Assembly (NCBI GenBank): GCA_040905685.1
Contig: JBBDRB010000100.1
Coordinates: 14,963-78,962, forward strand
Length of the DNA: 64,000 nucleotides
Direction: 5' to 3'
Origin: JBBDMU01 sp040905685
GTDB taxonomy: Bacteria; Bacteroidota; Rhodothermia; Balneolales; Natronogracilivirgulaceae
Shown: piece after piece, positions 8,718 through 17,789 of the stretch
Position numbering within the stretch: the stretch's first letter is position 1
How the letters are laid out: each line of letters starts with the position of its first letter
Made by a program: the position numbers and the translations under genes
The notes under the pieces: model-generated
What the model was told of the DNA's origin: nothing
What the model saw: the letters and a program-made list of their open reading frames with translations, nothing else
Database searches by the model: none

Positions 8718-9989
8718 ATGGCCACAAGCAGTTCGATAGTACCGCGACTAAGTCTGATGATGTTCCTGCAGTTTTTCATCTGGGGTGCATGGTATACTTC
8801 CATAGCCGTATATATGTCGGCTGAGGGAATGGGCAGGCTCACCCACTGGCCTTTTACCGTAAACCCGATAGCGGCCATCATTGCCCCTTTTTTCCTGGGA
8901 TTGGTCGCCGACCGGTTTTTCCCCACGGAAAAAGTTCTGGGGACCCTGCATCTGTTTGGCGGGGTGGTTCTGTTCATGGTACCCGCCACGAGCGCCGACC
9001 CGACCCTGTTCATCACCCTTTTGCTGCTGTACAACATCTGCTATATGCCGACCATGGGCTTATCCAATTCCCTGGCCTTTCATAACATTGAAAGCCAGGA
9101 AAAACAGTTTCCGGTCATACGGGTATTCGGGACCATAGGCTGGATCGTGGCCGGACTGACAATCAGTTTCGTTCTGGGCGGCATTTTAGGCACGGTTGTA
9201 GAAGCCACACCCATCCCTCTTTACACAGCGGCGACCGCCAGCATCATACTGGGCCTGTATAGCTTCACTCTGCCTCATACCCCCCCGTCGGCCAAAGGGG
9301 AAAAAATATCCCTCCGTAGCATTGTCGGACTGGATGCATTCAAGACACTGGGCAGCCGGCCTTTTTATGTTTTTATAATCAGCTCCCTGCTGATCAGCAT
9401 TCCGCTGGCGGCCTACTATAACTTTACGCAGATCTTTCTGGGCGATTCCGGGTTCCGGAATATTGCCGGCATTCAGACGATCGGTCAGGTCTCGGAAGTC
9501 CTGTTTATGCTGCTCATTCCGTTATTCTTCAGAAAACTGGGGGTAAAATGGATGCTTGTGATCGGCATGCTGGCCTGGGTGGTCCGTTATGCCCTGTTTG
9601 CCCTGGGCGCCCCGGATACCGTTCAGTGGATGATCATAATGGGAATTGCCATGCACGGACTGTGTTACGACTTTTTCTTCGTTACCGGACAAATCTATGT
9701 GGATAAAAAGTCAACGAAAAAGATCCGGGGGCAGGCACAGGGTTTTCTTATCCTCATTACCTATGGGGTGGGCATGCTGATCGGCGCCCAGATTGCCGGA
9801 AATGTGTACAACGGTTTCCTGGGCGATCAGGATTCCCTTACCCTGCAGCAATGGTATGAGTTCTGGTGGATTCCTGCATTATTTGCCGCGGCGGTGATGA
9901 TCTTCTTTATGATCACGTTTAATGACCGCGTCAGGGGCGAAGAAGAAAAGGCGGAAGGTGATCCTAAGGATACCAGGGGACCCAAATAA
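8718..9989 (+). CDS. MFS transporter, nucleoside:H+ symporter (NupG/XapB-like) family
   Basis: A 423-residue inner-membrane carrier with about 12 helices. The N-terminus (LSLMMFLQFFIWGAWYTSIA), the conserved FLGLVADRFFPTEKVLG loop between helices 2 and 3, and GTIGWIVAGL are typical of the nucleoside-proton symporter branch of the MFS. In E. coli this branch imports nucleosides; Bacteroidota and Planctomycetota carry many copies beside sugar-modifying oxidoreductases, where the substrate may be a sugar derivative. Here a Gfo/Idh/MocA oxidoreductase lies convergently 40 bases downstream, which makes a non-nucleoside substrate possible (inference). Start ATG at 8718. Confidence 0.85.
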   Translation: MATSSSIVPRLSLMMFLQFFIWGAWYTSIAVYMSAEGMGRLTHWPFTVNPIAAIIAPFFLGLVADRFFPTEKVLGTLHLFGGVVLFMVPATSADPTLFITLLLLYNICYMPTMGLSNSLAFHNIESQEKQFPVIRVFGTIGWIVAGLTISFVLGGILGTVVEATPIPLYTAATASIILGLYSFTLPHTPPSAKGEKISLRSIVGLDAFKTLGSRPFYVFIISSLLISIPLAAYYNFTQIFLGDSGFRNIAGIQTIGQVSEVLFMLLIPLFFRKLGVKWMLVIGMLAWVVRYALFALGAPDTVQWMIIMGIAMHGLCYDFFFVTGQIYVDKKSTKKIRGQAQGFLILITYGVGMLIGAQIAGNVYNGFLGDQDSLTLQQWYEFWWIPALFAAAVMIFFMITFNDRVRGEEEKAEGDPKDTRGPK

Positions 9990-10029
9990 ATAACAGGTCC
10001 CTGTATCCTAAGATCTGCGGGGATTGGGA

Positions 10030-11298
10030 TTATTCGTTAGGATTCCATGCCGAATCGACAAGTTTGCGTTGATTCCAGGTTCCTTTGGCCACTTCGGGAA
10101 TGAAATTTTCAATCCCGTCAATGGGAAATTGCAGGGTTTTACCCAGCTGGGCAGACATATAGCAGCTCATCAGCAGCTCGGTGACCAGCAACCCGTCATC
10201 GAGACCCTCCGATGGGGGCCGGCCGTCAAGGAAAGCACGCACCATATGGCGGTTTTCGTGCACATAACCATAAGAGGTAGGCTCATCGCTCATAACCGGC
10301 ATCAGCCCCTGCTCGGCATTCTGTTTTTCGATCAGGTCCTCGCCTTCCTCTCCCTGCAATCTCCGGCTCAGGAAGATCTTTGCCTCCGTATCCAGGGTAT
10401 TGGCCATCATGGAGTATTCCGGCCCGAGCACCTCAAAGGAATGACGCAAACCGGCCCCTACAAAGCTCCACGACGTTGTGGCTTCGGCAATGACCAGATC
10501 CCCCTCTTTGGTCTCATAGGTTATCTGCGCCGTGGCATAATCTTCGGCGGGAGACCGGTCGTAATCGACCTCGCCATGGCTGGAAGAGCGCAGTTCCCCG
10601 GCATATTCCGGGCGCGTCCATTTCAGCGAGGCAATGCGCGCGGTTACGGCTTTCGGGGTGAGCCAGTCAGGCTCGCCGGGGCGGGTCAGCATGAACCGCC
10701 CGGCTTCTATGCTGTGGCACATCATATCGTTCAGGACCCCGCCACCCTGTTCGGCCCCGTTCCAAAACCACGGGCGGTGGGGTCCGCTATGCTCCTCGGC
10801 ACACCGTGCCAGATAGGGTGATCCGCTCAGGGAGGCCCCCCGCTGCCAGAGAATATCCATGCTGCGGGTAATGGCCGGACAATAGACCTGATTTTCAAGA
10901 TAACCGTGCAGCAGACCGGCGCTTTTGATCATGGAGGCGACCTGCCTGGCTTCTTTTACATTACGGGCAAGGGGTTTTTCCACGGCTATGCCGGTGAGGC
11001 CGGCCCGGCCGGAGACGACTTCTTCAACAATGCATTCAATCATTTCCACCCGGTGATGATTGGGAGCGGCTACCCAGATGGCTTCGACCTTCGGATCCCT
11101 GACCATTTCAGCCAGATCCGAATACGTGGACGGTTCGCCCACATCAAGCTTTTTGCAGAGATCTGCCGTCTGCCTGGCCGTGCCGGCGTTGCGGCTGTAT
11201 ATGGCTGTGATATCTGCATTTCTTACGGCCTCAAAACTTCGAACGTGGAATTGCGTCATGAACCCACTTCCTACAAAACCTACTCCCAATCGCTTCAT
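10030..11298 (-). CDS. Gfo/Idh/MocA family oxidoreductase
   Basis: NAD(P)-dependent oxidoreductase of 422 residues acting on a sugar or cyclitol. Seen: N-terminal Rossmann motif VGFVGSGFMTQFHVRSF (residues about 6-22), the family EKPLARN segment that carries the catalytic lysine, and GGGVLNDMMCHSIEAGRFM with the histidine of the second catalytic region. No signal peptide, so cytoplasmic. It is convergent with an NupG-like transporter and lies downstream of pyrH on the same strand with a 97-base gap. The exact substrate is not recognisable. Confidence 0.88.
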   Translation of the reverse strand: MKRLGVGFVGSGFMTQFHVRSFEAVRNADITAIYSRNAGTARQTADLCKKLDVGEPSTYSDLAEMVRDPKVEAIWVAAPNHHRVEMIECIVEEVVSGRAGLTGIAVEKPLARNVKEARQVASMIKSAGLLHGYLENQVYCPAITRSMDILWQRGASLSGSPYLARCAEEHSGPHRPWFWNGAEQGGGVLNDMMCHSIEAGRFMLTRPGEPDWLTPKAVTARIASLKWTRPEYAGELRSSSHGEVDYDRSPAEDYATAQITYETKEGDLVIAEATTSWSFVGAGLRHSFEVLGPEYSMMANTLDTEAKIFLSRRLQGEEGEDLIEKQNAEQGLMPVMSDEPTSYGYVHENRHMVRAFLDGRPPSEGLDDGLLVTELLMSCYMSAQLGKTLQFPIDGIENFIPEVAKGTWNQRKLVDSAWNPNE

Positions 11299-11395
11299 AT
11301 CCGAATATCCTTGTTATATGATGATTCAACTCGTATGACAGGGCAATATACAGAAATATCGACAGGATTTAACTGGCAAAACCTGTTTCCGGCAG

Positions 11396-12106
11396 TTACC
11401 ACTCCACCCTGGAGCCAATCCTCTCCTTCTGGATCACTCTCATCAGGTTGCCTTCCACATCCATATTAAATATGATGATCGGGGTTTCGTTATCCCGACA
11501 GAGGGTAAAGGCGGTGAGATCCATGACGGACAGCCTTTTTCTCAGTATTTCATCGCCGGTAATCGTGTCGAACTTAACGGCGTCGGGATTTTTTTCAGGA
11601 TCCGAATCATAGATGCCGTCGACGCGGGTACCCTTGAGAATCACGTCGGCTTCTATCTCTATAGCACGCAATGAGGCGGCCGTGTCAGTGGTGAAATACG
11701 GGTTGCCGGTGCCGGCCCCGAAAATGACCACCCGGCCCTTCTCCAGGTGACGAATGGCACGCCTCCGGATGTAGGGTTCGGCAATTTGCTCCATACGGAT
11801 AGCCGACATGATGCGCGTTTGCACCTCTTTGCGTTCCAGGGCATCCTGCAGGGCCATGCTGTTGATCATTGTAGCCATCATGCCCATGTAATCACCCTGA
11901 ACGCGGTCCATGCCCAGCGTGGCTCCCCGCACCCCCCGGAATATATTGCCGCCGCCTATTACGATGGCTATTTCGGCTCCGGTCTGCTGTGCATTCTTAA
12001 CTTCTTCAGCGTATTGCTCTAAAACACCCGGATCAATGCCGTGACCCTGCTTGCCTAGTAACGATTCTCCGCTGAGCTTGAGCAGTACTCGGTTATACGT
12101 TTTCAA
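11396..12106 (-). CDS. pyrH: UMP kinase
   Basis: Phosphorylates UMP to UDP with ATP; amino-acid-kinase fold, cytoplasmic hexamer. Seen: RVLLKLSGESLLG at the N-terminus, IVIGGGNIFRG, FGAGTGNPYFTTDTAA and LKGTRVDGIYDSDP. The frame is open from 12166, but that part runs through the terminator behind tsf, so the TTG at 12106 is chosen: it gives 236 residues, the family norm. The order rpsB-tsf-pyrH is the common bacterial one, here with a transcription stop between tsf and pyrH, so pyrH probably depends on read-through or its own promoter. Confidence 0.95.
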   Translation of the reverse strand: MKTYNRVLLKLSGESLLGKQGHGIDPGVLEQYAEEVKNAQQTGAEIAIVIGGGNIFRGVRGATLGMDRVQGDYMGMMATMINSMALQDALERKEVQTRIMSAIRMEQIAEPYIRRRAIRHLEKGRVVIFGAGTGNPYFTTDTAASLRAIEIEADVILKGTRVDGIYDSDPEKNPDAVKFDTITGDEILRKRLSVMDLTAFTLCRDNETPIIIFNMDVEGNLMRVIQKERIGSRVEW

Positions 12107-12148
12107 TGGATGGGGGGTTAAGTTCAGTAATATATTCCGAAACAGGAT

Positions 12149-12180
12149 AAAAAAAAAGGCTGCCAAAATCAGGCAGCCTT
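12149..12180 (-). terminator. rho-independent terminator after tsf
   Basis: Perfect 9-bp stem (12156-12164 with 12172-12180), 7-base loop, and on the minus strand a run of 9 T from 12157 down to 12149. It begins 10 bases after the tsf stop, and would end the rplM-rpsI-rpsB-tsf transcripts ahead of pyrH. Confidence 0.9.
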
Positions 12181-12189
12181 GTAAGCTAT

Positions 12190-13023
12190 TCAGTCATGTT
12201 CGCCAAGCTGGAAGCGTTTGAACGAGAGCAGCTCCGGAGCACCCTGGCTCTTCAGATACTCCCCTACCGTTACGCTGCCGTCTTTAACGAATTTTTGTTC
12301 TAGCAGCACACGTTCTTCATAAAAGCGCCTGATCTTCCCCTGAGCGGCTTTCTCCGCAATCGCTTCCGGTTTGCCTTCATTCATCATCTGCTCTTTGGCA
12401 ATTTCCAGTTCCTTCTGGATCAGGGAATCGTCGACCCCTTCACGGTCTATGGCAATGGGTTGCATGGCGGCGATTTGCATAGCTACATCCTTGCCGATAT
12501 CCTTATCCTTCAGGGCACTGCCGAATTCGACAAGCACGGCGAGCTGGTTGCCCGGATGCATGTAGATAACCACTTCCCCTTTGCTTTTGATGAGTTCAAA
12601 ACGGCTGACATCAATTTTTTCCCCAATTTTACCAACCATGTCCTGCAATTTGTCGAAAACCTGGGTGCCGTTCAGTTTTTCTTTTTTGAATGCATCAAGA
12701 TCGGTAAGCTCTTTTTCATACACGAGATCGGCAAAGGCATTGGCATCACGAATAAACTCGTCATTTTTAGCCACGAAATCCGTTTCGCAATTTAATTCAA
12801 GGGCGACGGCTTTTTTGCCGTCTTCAGAAAGCCGGCTGACGATAATACCCTGATTGGCCTCCCGGTCGGCGCGTTGTTCAGACACCTTCTGGCCTTTCTT
12901 GCGGAGCAGCTCTATGGCCGTATCCATATCACCGTTGGATTCATTCAGCGCTTTCTTGCAATCCATCATACCGGCGCCGGTACGGTCGCGCAGTTCTTTT
13001 ACATCTGATGCTGTTATACTCAT
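12190..13023 (-). CDS. tsf: elongation factor Ts
   Basis: Guanine-nucleotide exchange factor for EF-Tu, 277 residues, cytoplasmic. Seen: N-terminal UBA-like region with the signature LRDRTGAGMMDCKKAL at about 10-25, and the second signature ELNCETDFVAKND near residue 75-88. The C-terminal EEQMMNEGKPEAIAEKAAQGK-like region precedes a conserved FVKDGSVTVGEYL segment. Start ATG at 13023; 39 bases behind rpsB on the same strand and followed by a strong terminator. Confidence 0.97.
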   Translation of the reverse strand: MSITASDVKELRDRTGAGMMDCKKALNESNGDMDTAIELLRKKGQKVSEQRADREANQGIIVSRLSEDGKKAVALELNCETDFVAKNDEFIRDANAFADLVYEKELTDLDAFKKEKLNGTQVFDKLQDMVGKIGEKIDVSRFELIKSKGEVVIYMHPGNQLAVLVEFGSALKDKDIGKDVAMQIAAMQPIAIDREGVDDSLIQKELEIAKEQMMNEGKPEAIAEKAAQGKIRRFYEERVLLEQKFVKDGSVTVGEYLKSQGAPELLSFKRFQLGEHD

Positions 13024-13062
13024 CTCGTCTCTTTTTTTAATTAAGCTTGACCGGACACAGAC

Positions 13063-13920
13063 CTAGGAGTCTTTTCGCTCGGATCCACCCGGTTTGTCAG
13101 AAATCGTTTTACGGCGGGTACGTCTTTTCCTGGTTGGTTTTTCACTATCCTCAGGCACCAGTTCTTGCCCTTCGGCGCCTTGCTCTTCCTTCTCCATGGA
13201 TTCAAGAGCGAACTGCTCTTCCTGATAGGATTCTCTTTCGGCAGCCCCTTCGATAATCGCATCGGCTATATTGGAGGAGATAAGCTGAATGGCCTTAGCC
13301 GCATCGTCGTTCGATGGAATAATGTGATCGGGAACATCCGGATCGCAATTGGTGTCTACCATGGCGATAATAGGGATGTTGAGTTTGAGGGCTTCATTGA
13401 CGGCGATATTTTCCTTGACAATATCCACTACAAACAAGGCACCGGGCAGCCTGGATATTTTTGAAATACCCGACAGCACTTTGGTTAATTTTTCCTTTTC
13501 ACGGGTGAGCATCAAACGCTCTTTTTTGGTGATGCTTTCAAATGTGCCGTCCCTTTCCATCGCATCAATTTCTTCCATACGGGAAATGCTTTTCCGGATG
13601 GTTACAAAGTTGGTCAGCATCCCACCGAGCCAGCGGTCGGTTACATAAGGCATATCGCAGCGCTGAGCTTCGGTCCGTATGATCTCCTGGGCTTGTTTTT
13701 TGGTGCCCACAAACAACACTTTCTTGCCGCTGCGGGAAACTTTCACGATCTCATCGAGCGATTCCTGCAGCAGTTCCCGGGTCTTGTTCAGATCAATGAT
13801 ATGAATCCCGTTGCGGTGCATGAAGATAAATTCCTTCATTTTGGGATTCCAACGGCGGGTGAGGTGGCCGAAATGGGCGCCCGCCTTTAATAGTTCTTCA
13901 ATAGATGCTGCCTGTGCCAT
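13063..13920 (-). CDS. rpsB: 30S ribosomal protein S2, with long C-terminal tail
   Basis: Small-subunit protein of 285 residues. Seen: LLKAGAHFGHLTRRWNPKM near the N-terminus, FVGTKKQAQEII, RWLGGMLTNF and NIPIIAMVDTNCDPD. The S2 core ends near residue 230; the remainder is an acidic then basic low-complexity tail (Glu-rich followed by RKRRTRRK). Extended S2 tails are common in Bacteroidota, so this is lineage-typical rather than an error. Upstream is rpsI at 14050 with a 129-base gap that could hold a separate promoter. Confidence 0.97.
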   Translation of the reverse strand: MAQAASIEELLKAGAHFGHLTRRWNPKMKEFIFMHRNGIHIIDLNKTRELLQESLDEIVKVSRSGKKVLFVGTKKQAQEIIRTEAQRCDMPYVTDRWLGGMLTNFVTIRKSISRMEEIDAMERDGTFESITKKERLMLTREKEKLTKVLSGISKISRLPGALFVVDIVKENIAVNEALKLNIPIIAMVDTNCDPDVPDHIIPSNDDAAKAIQLISSNIADAIIEGAAERESYQEEQFALESMEKEEQGAEGQELVPEDSEKPTRKRRTRRKTISDKPGGSERKDS

Positions 13921-14049
13921 AGTAATATGATGTTTTGAGTTAATCCTCTATGCGGGTCATCCCTGAAAGCAAACCCCGCCTGAAATTTTCAGAGTCAGGG
14001 CACCCGGCCTCAGGTCACCGCATATGTGTGGTTGTAAACGTGAAAAAAA

Positions 14050-14436
14050 TTAACGCTTGGAGAACTGGAATTGTTTCCTTGCTTTTGGCTGACCGTACTT
14101 TTTACGTTCGACCATGCGATCGTCACGGGTAAGCAGATTGTTGGTCTTCAGCCTGGTATGCAGTTCCGGATCCAGGGTATTTAAAGCGCGGGCTATGCCC
14201 AGCTGAACGGCATCGGCCTGACCGGTGGTTCCGCCGCCTTTGACATTCACTTTAATGTCAAATTTCCCTTCGGTCTCGGTGGCCCGGAAAGGCAGGGTAA
14301 TGATATTCTGATGCGAAGCCAGGGTAAAGTATTCGGTCATCGGTTTCTTGTTGATGATGACCTCGCCTTTGCCCGGCTGGATGTATACACGGGCGGTAGA
14401 TGTTTTTCTTCGCCCAATGAAATTAGATTGTGCCAT
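14050..14436 (-). CDS. rpsI: 30S ribosomal protein S9
   Basis: 128-residue small-subunit protein whose C-terminal tail reaches the P-site tRNA. Seen: FIGRRKTSTARVYIQPG at the N-terminus, GGGTTGQADAVQLGIARAL in the middle, and the basic end DRMVERKKYGQPKARKQFQFSKR-type tail finishing in KR. Follows rplM by 3 bases, the standard rplM-rpsI pair. Confidence 0.97.
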   Translation of the reverse strand: MAQSNFIGRRKTSTARVYIQPGKGEVIINKKPMTEYFTLASHQNIITLPFRATETEGKFDIKVNVKGGGTTGQADAVQLGIARALNTLDPELHTRLKTNNLLTRDDRMVERKKYGQPKARKQFQFSKR

Positions 14437-14439
14437 GTA

Positions 14440-14883
14440 TTAGAGCTCTATTTTTTCAGGTCGCTGTGCCGCCTGGTTGTGGACCGGCCCGGCGTAAACT
14501 TTGAGATTGGTAAGGAGTTTCCGGCCAAGTTTATTTCTTGGCACCATTCCTTTTACAGCCTTTTCAACCAGGCGTGTGGGATGTTTTTCCAGCATTTCCT
14601 CGGGAGTTGTGGTTTTCACGCCACCGGGATATCCGGTATGCCGGAAATATTCCTTGTCCTGCATTTTTTTCCCGGACAGGGTCACTTTTTCGGCATTGAT
14701 AACGATTACGTTATCGCCGGTATCCATATGAGGAGTAAACTCAGGTTTGTTCTTGCCTCTCAGTATTCCGGCCACCACACTACTCAGGCGGCCCAAAGGC
14801 TGCCCTTCAGCGTCAATAAGGACCCACTTCTTATTAATGTCTTTTGGTCTTGCTGAAAATGTTTTAAAACTTTGTGTATCCAC
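14440..14883 (-). CDS. rplM: 50S ribosomal protein L13
   Basis: 147-residue large-subunit assembly protein. Seen: WVLIDAEGQPLGRLSSVVA, VIVINAEKVTLSGKK, the YFRHTGYPGG signature, and MVPRNKLGRKLL. The start codon is GTG at 14883. It is the first gene of the ribosomal cluster; a promoter candidate lies 42-70 bases upstream. Confidence 0.97.
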   Translation of the reverse strand: MDTQSFKTFSARPKDINKKWVLIDAEGQPLGRLSSVVAGILRGKNKPEFTPHMDTGDNVIVINAEKVTLSGKKMQDKEYFRHTGYPGGVKTTTPEEMLEKHPTRLVEKAVKGMVPRNKLGRKLLTNLKVYAGPVHNQAAQRPEKIEL

Positions 14884-14924
14884 AATAATAAATTGGTTAC
14901 AAATGATATATCGTCAAGTTTCCT

Positions 14925-14953
14925 AAGATAGCCCTATTTGAAAAAATTTGCAA
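14925..14953 (-). promoter_or_regulatory. candidate promoter of rplM-rpsI
   Basis: On the minus strand TTGCAA (14953-14948), a 17-base spacer and TATCTT followed by AGG (14930-14925). The -10 part is 42 bases ahead of the rplM GTG. The same TATCTTA core occurs with 17-base spacing upstream of the HIT gene and tRNA-Lys. Not experimentally supported. Confidence 0.45.
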
Positions 14954-14985
14954 CAAATAATTCGGCCCATCCCCCGGTTCCCGGT

Positions 14986-16206
14986 TCATTTTCTATCGGT
15001 CACTTCGCCGGGCTCCCCGTTCCGGGCAACTGCTTTCCGCGGTGCCGCGGTTGGGTATCGAGAGCGGGAGAATCCACCAGGAATCCCCGTCTTGGATAAC
15101 GCAACCTGATAGACCTGAATTCTACGTGCACGGAAACTTCCTGCACTGGATAATAAATAAAACTTCCACATCCGGTAGAACCGATCGGAGTACTGCTCTT
15201 TCAGCTGGCTCCAGTTTGCATCGAAGTTTTTAAACCAGGCCATCAGGGTAGGGTCATAACCGGCCCCTATGTTCTGCCAGTCTTCAACGGTGAAAAGCCC
15301 CTCGAGCGACGATCCAAGCTGCTTGATGGAGGGCAGCATGGAATTGGGGAAAATATAACGGTGGGTCCACGGGCTGGCGCCGCGCAGGGATATATTGCTG
15401 CTGATGGTCTGCAGTAAAAACAGGCCTTTCTCGTCAAGGCAACGGTCGGCAACCTGCATGAAAGTCCGGTAGTTCTTTTTACCTACATGCTCGATCATCC
15501 CCAGGGAAACGATGTGATCGAAACGCTCATCCAGGTCCCGGTAATCCTGCAGCCGGATCTCTACCGGCAGGCCCCTGGTCATTTCACTGCCCAAAGCAAC
15601 CTGTTCCTTCGAAATGGTTACTCCCACGACATCCACTCCGTACTTTTCGGCCGCATAGGCGGCAAAACTGCCCCATCCGCACCCGATATCCAATACACGC
15701 TGACCCGGCCTCAGATCCAGTTTCCGGCAAACCAGGTCCAGCTTCGCTTCCTGGGCTTCATCCAGGTTGGCGGCGTTATCCCACACCGCACAGGTATAGG
15801 TCATTCGTTTATCCAGCATAGCCCGGTACAGATCGTTGCCCACATCGTAGTGGCGCTTGCCAATCTCAAAAGCCCTGGACACTTTCTGCAGATTGAAAAC
15901 CTGGGCGCGAAGCAGTTCGAACATCGTATGCCAGTCCTGTTGAATGGTATGCTGCAGTCTGGCCATGATCACCCGGTAGAAAAATTCATCCAGGTTCGGT
16001 ACGTCCCACCAGCCATCCATATAGGATTCGCCCAGACCGAGCTCTCCCTGGGAAAAGACCCGGGAAAAAAGTCTTTCATCGTGAACCTGGATATCATGCG
16101 AACGCTTCCCGTTTATTTCAATTCCGGCCGTCTCCAGCAGGTATTCAGCTTTCTCCTTCAATTTTTCTCTCTTCATATAGCCTGTTCTCCATGTATTTAG
16201 TTTCAC
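14986..16206 (-). CDS. cfa: cyclopropane-fatty-acyl-phospholipid synthase
   Basis: SAM-dependent methyltransferase that adds a methylene group across cis double bonds of membrane lipid acyl chains. Seen: the N-terminal lipid-binding part with LGLGESYMDGWWD, the family HYDVGNDLYRAMLD segment, SAM loop VLDIGCGWGSFAAYAA, and SLGMIEHVGKKNY. Length 406 residues (E. coli Cfa is 382). ATG at 16206 is used; an in-frame ATG ten codons later (16176) is nearly as good. The last 25 residues are basic and unlike the family core. Stands alone between rplM and an amidohydrolase on the same strand. Confidence 0.95.
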   Translation of the reverse strand: MKLNTWRTGYMKREKLKEKAEYLLETAGIEINGKRSHDIQVHDERLFSRVFSQGELGLGESYMDGWWDVPNLDEFFYRVIMARLQHTIQQDWHTMFELLRAQVFNLQKVSRAFEIGKRHYDVGNDLYRAMLDKRMTYTCAVWDNAANLDEAQEAKLDLVCRKLDLRPGQRVLDIGCGWGSFAAYAAEKYGVDVVGVTISKEQVALGSEMTRGLPVEIRLQDYRDLDERFDHIVSLGMIEHVGKKNYRTFMQVADRCLDEKGLFLLQTISSNISLRGASPWTHRYIFPNSMLPSIKQLGSSLEGLFTVEDWQNIGAGYDPTLMAWFKNFDANWSQLKEQYSDRFYRMWKFYLLSSAGSFRARRIQVYQVALSKTGIPGGFSRSRYPTAAPRKAVARNGEPGEVTDRK

Positions 16207-16256
16207 CCATGACCGTAAACAAATATATAAAACAATATGCCGGGTAAAATCAATAC

Positions 16257-17774
16257 TTAATGCTTTTTATATTTCCTGCGCAGTACGGATCCGGAAAACC
16301 TCTCCTGCAGGGAGCCCTTTTCCATTACGGCCGCCCCGTTGACCAGCACCCAGTCGAATCCTGTCGCCAGGCGGTGTGGATCGCCAAAGGTAGCCCGGTC
16401 TTTGATCCGTGCAGGGTCAAAGATCAGGATATCGGCAGCATACCCTTCCCTCAGGTAACCCCGCGGGATCTCAACCCGTTCGGGGTCGTCGAGTTCCAGG
16501 GTGGAGGCCGGCAGGCCGGTCATTTTGCGAACGGCTTCCTCCAGGGTCAGGTATTTTTCTTCGATGACGTATTTGCGGATGATTTTGGCAAAGCTGCCAT
16601 ATCCCCGAGGATGCTGCATGGAGGGGCTGCCGTCGGAAGCGATCATGACATGGGGGTCGGCAAGGAAACGCCGCATCACGCTTTCATCCATGACGAAATA
16701 GGCCGCACTTCCTCCACGGGGCCCAATATCATCGATCAATACGTCTTCAAAGGGCTTGCCAAGGGAATCGGCAATTTCGGCGAGGGTCATCCCCGTCCAT
16801 GGATGGGTCCCAAACAGGGTCGCCTCCGGACCGTTGCGCCTGTTCACCCGGTTTCGCAGGTATTCTGAAAGCTCATCGCGCCGGGTACGTACGGCCTCCT
16901 GAAAATGAGGGGGCCGGGCCCAGGCGGGAAAAACGATACCGATGCCGGTGTAGCTGGCCGTATAGGGGTACAGATCGGCGGTCACCGGCAGGCCCTCCCG
17001 GCGCGCTTCACTCAGCAGTTCCAATACAGCGCCGGCCCGCTCCGGGTCATCGGCAAAGACAATTTTCAGGTGGGAGATATGGATCCTGGCCCCTGAGCGG
17101 CGGCCCGTCTCCAGCAGCTCGCGGACAGAGGCCTCGATGCGGTCATCATCCTCGCTGCGCATATGGCTCATGAACAGTTCGCCCGGCACGGCTATGGCGG
17201 CAAGCTCCTCCAGATCCGCATGCCGGCCCGGGTCGTATTCCAGTCCGGTGGTCACCCCAAAGGATCCGGCTTTCATGGCCTGCCGGATCAGCGTCTGCAT
17301 GCCGGCCGTCAGCGGAGCGCCGGCCTGCCCGCGCACCGAGGCATGGCCGGAAAAATGAAGGACATTGACCCCGGTGCCCTGTTCATCCACCCGATCCATC
17401 CAGCCGGCCACATCTCCTGCGGCCGGACTCCGCCCATCCTGTCCCAGGCTGATGGTCGTAACGCCCATGGATAAAAAATTGGCAAACTGTGGGGTTTGCA
17501 GTGGGTTGCCGTGGGCATGGGTATCGATGAAGCCGGGCGTCACCGTTCGTCCACCGGCCTGAATGATCCGTTTAACCGATGGCTCCGACACCTCCCCGAT
17601 TTTTTGGATCACCCCGTCACGGATCAGGATATCGGCCTCATAGGCCGGGGATCCGCTGCCGTCTACAATACGGCCTCCGGTGATAAGCAGGTCATATTCG
17701 CCGGCCGGACCGCTAAACCGGGCGGCACCGCCTATCAGCACCGGGATGAGCAAACATCGGATCAACCAGGACAT
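16257..17774 (-). CDS. D-aminoacylase / N-acyl-D-amino-acid deacylase family amidohydrolase, exported
   Basis: 505-residue metal-dependent amidohydrolase. The N-terminus is a signal peptide (LIRCLLIPVLIGGAARF), then YDLLITGGRIVDGSGSPAYEADILIRDG and TPGFIDTHAHGNP with the HxH metal pair. Later HMRSEDD, RIHISHLKI and MIASDGSPSMQHPRGYGS supply further expected metal/substrate residues, including the late aspartate. By family it hydrolyses N-acyl D-amino acids or D-aminoacyl peptides, here probably in the periplasm. It follows serA by 15 bases on the same strand, which suggests co-transcription but not a shared pathway. Confidence 0.85.
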   Translation of the reverse strand: MSWLIRCLLIPVLIGGAARFSGPAGEYDLLITGGRIVDGSGSPAYEADILIRDGVIQKIGEVSEPSVKRIIQAGGRTVTPGFIDTHAHGNPLQTPQFANFLSMGVTTISLGQDGRSPAAGDVAGWMDRVDEQGTGVNVLHFSGHASVRGQAGAPLTAGMQTLIRQAMKAGSFGVTTGLEYDPGRHADLEELAAIAVPGELFMSHMRSEDDDRIEASVRELLETGRRSGARIHISHLKIVFADDPERAGAVLELLSEARREGLPVTADLYPYTASYTGIGIVFPAWARPPHFQEAVRTRRDELSEYLRNRVNRRNGPEATLFGTHPWTGMTLAEIADSLGKPFEDVLIDDIGPRGGSAAYFVMDESVMRRFLADPHVMIASDGSPSMQHPRGYGSFAKIIRKYVIEEKYLTLEEAVRKMTGLPASTLELDDPERVEIPRGYLREGYAADILIFDPARIKDRATFGDPHRLATGFDWVLVNGAAVMEKGSLQERFSGSVLRRKYKKH

Positions 17775-17789
17775 GGGTGCGGGGCTGGG

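Noticed and set aside
9968..10030. Terminator between the MFS gene and the oxidoreductase gene
   Set aside because: Only a six-base GGGACC/GGTCCC pairing with a long loop and no T run; too weak to call.
12107..12166. N-terminal extension of UMP kinase
   Set aside because: The extra codons are the terminator hairpin and its T run read as protein.
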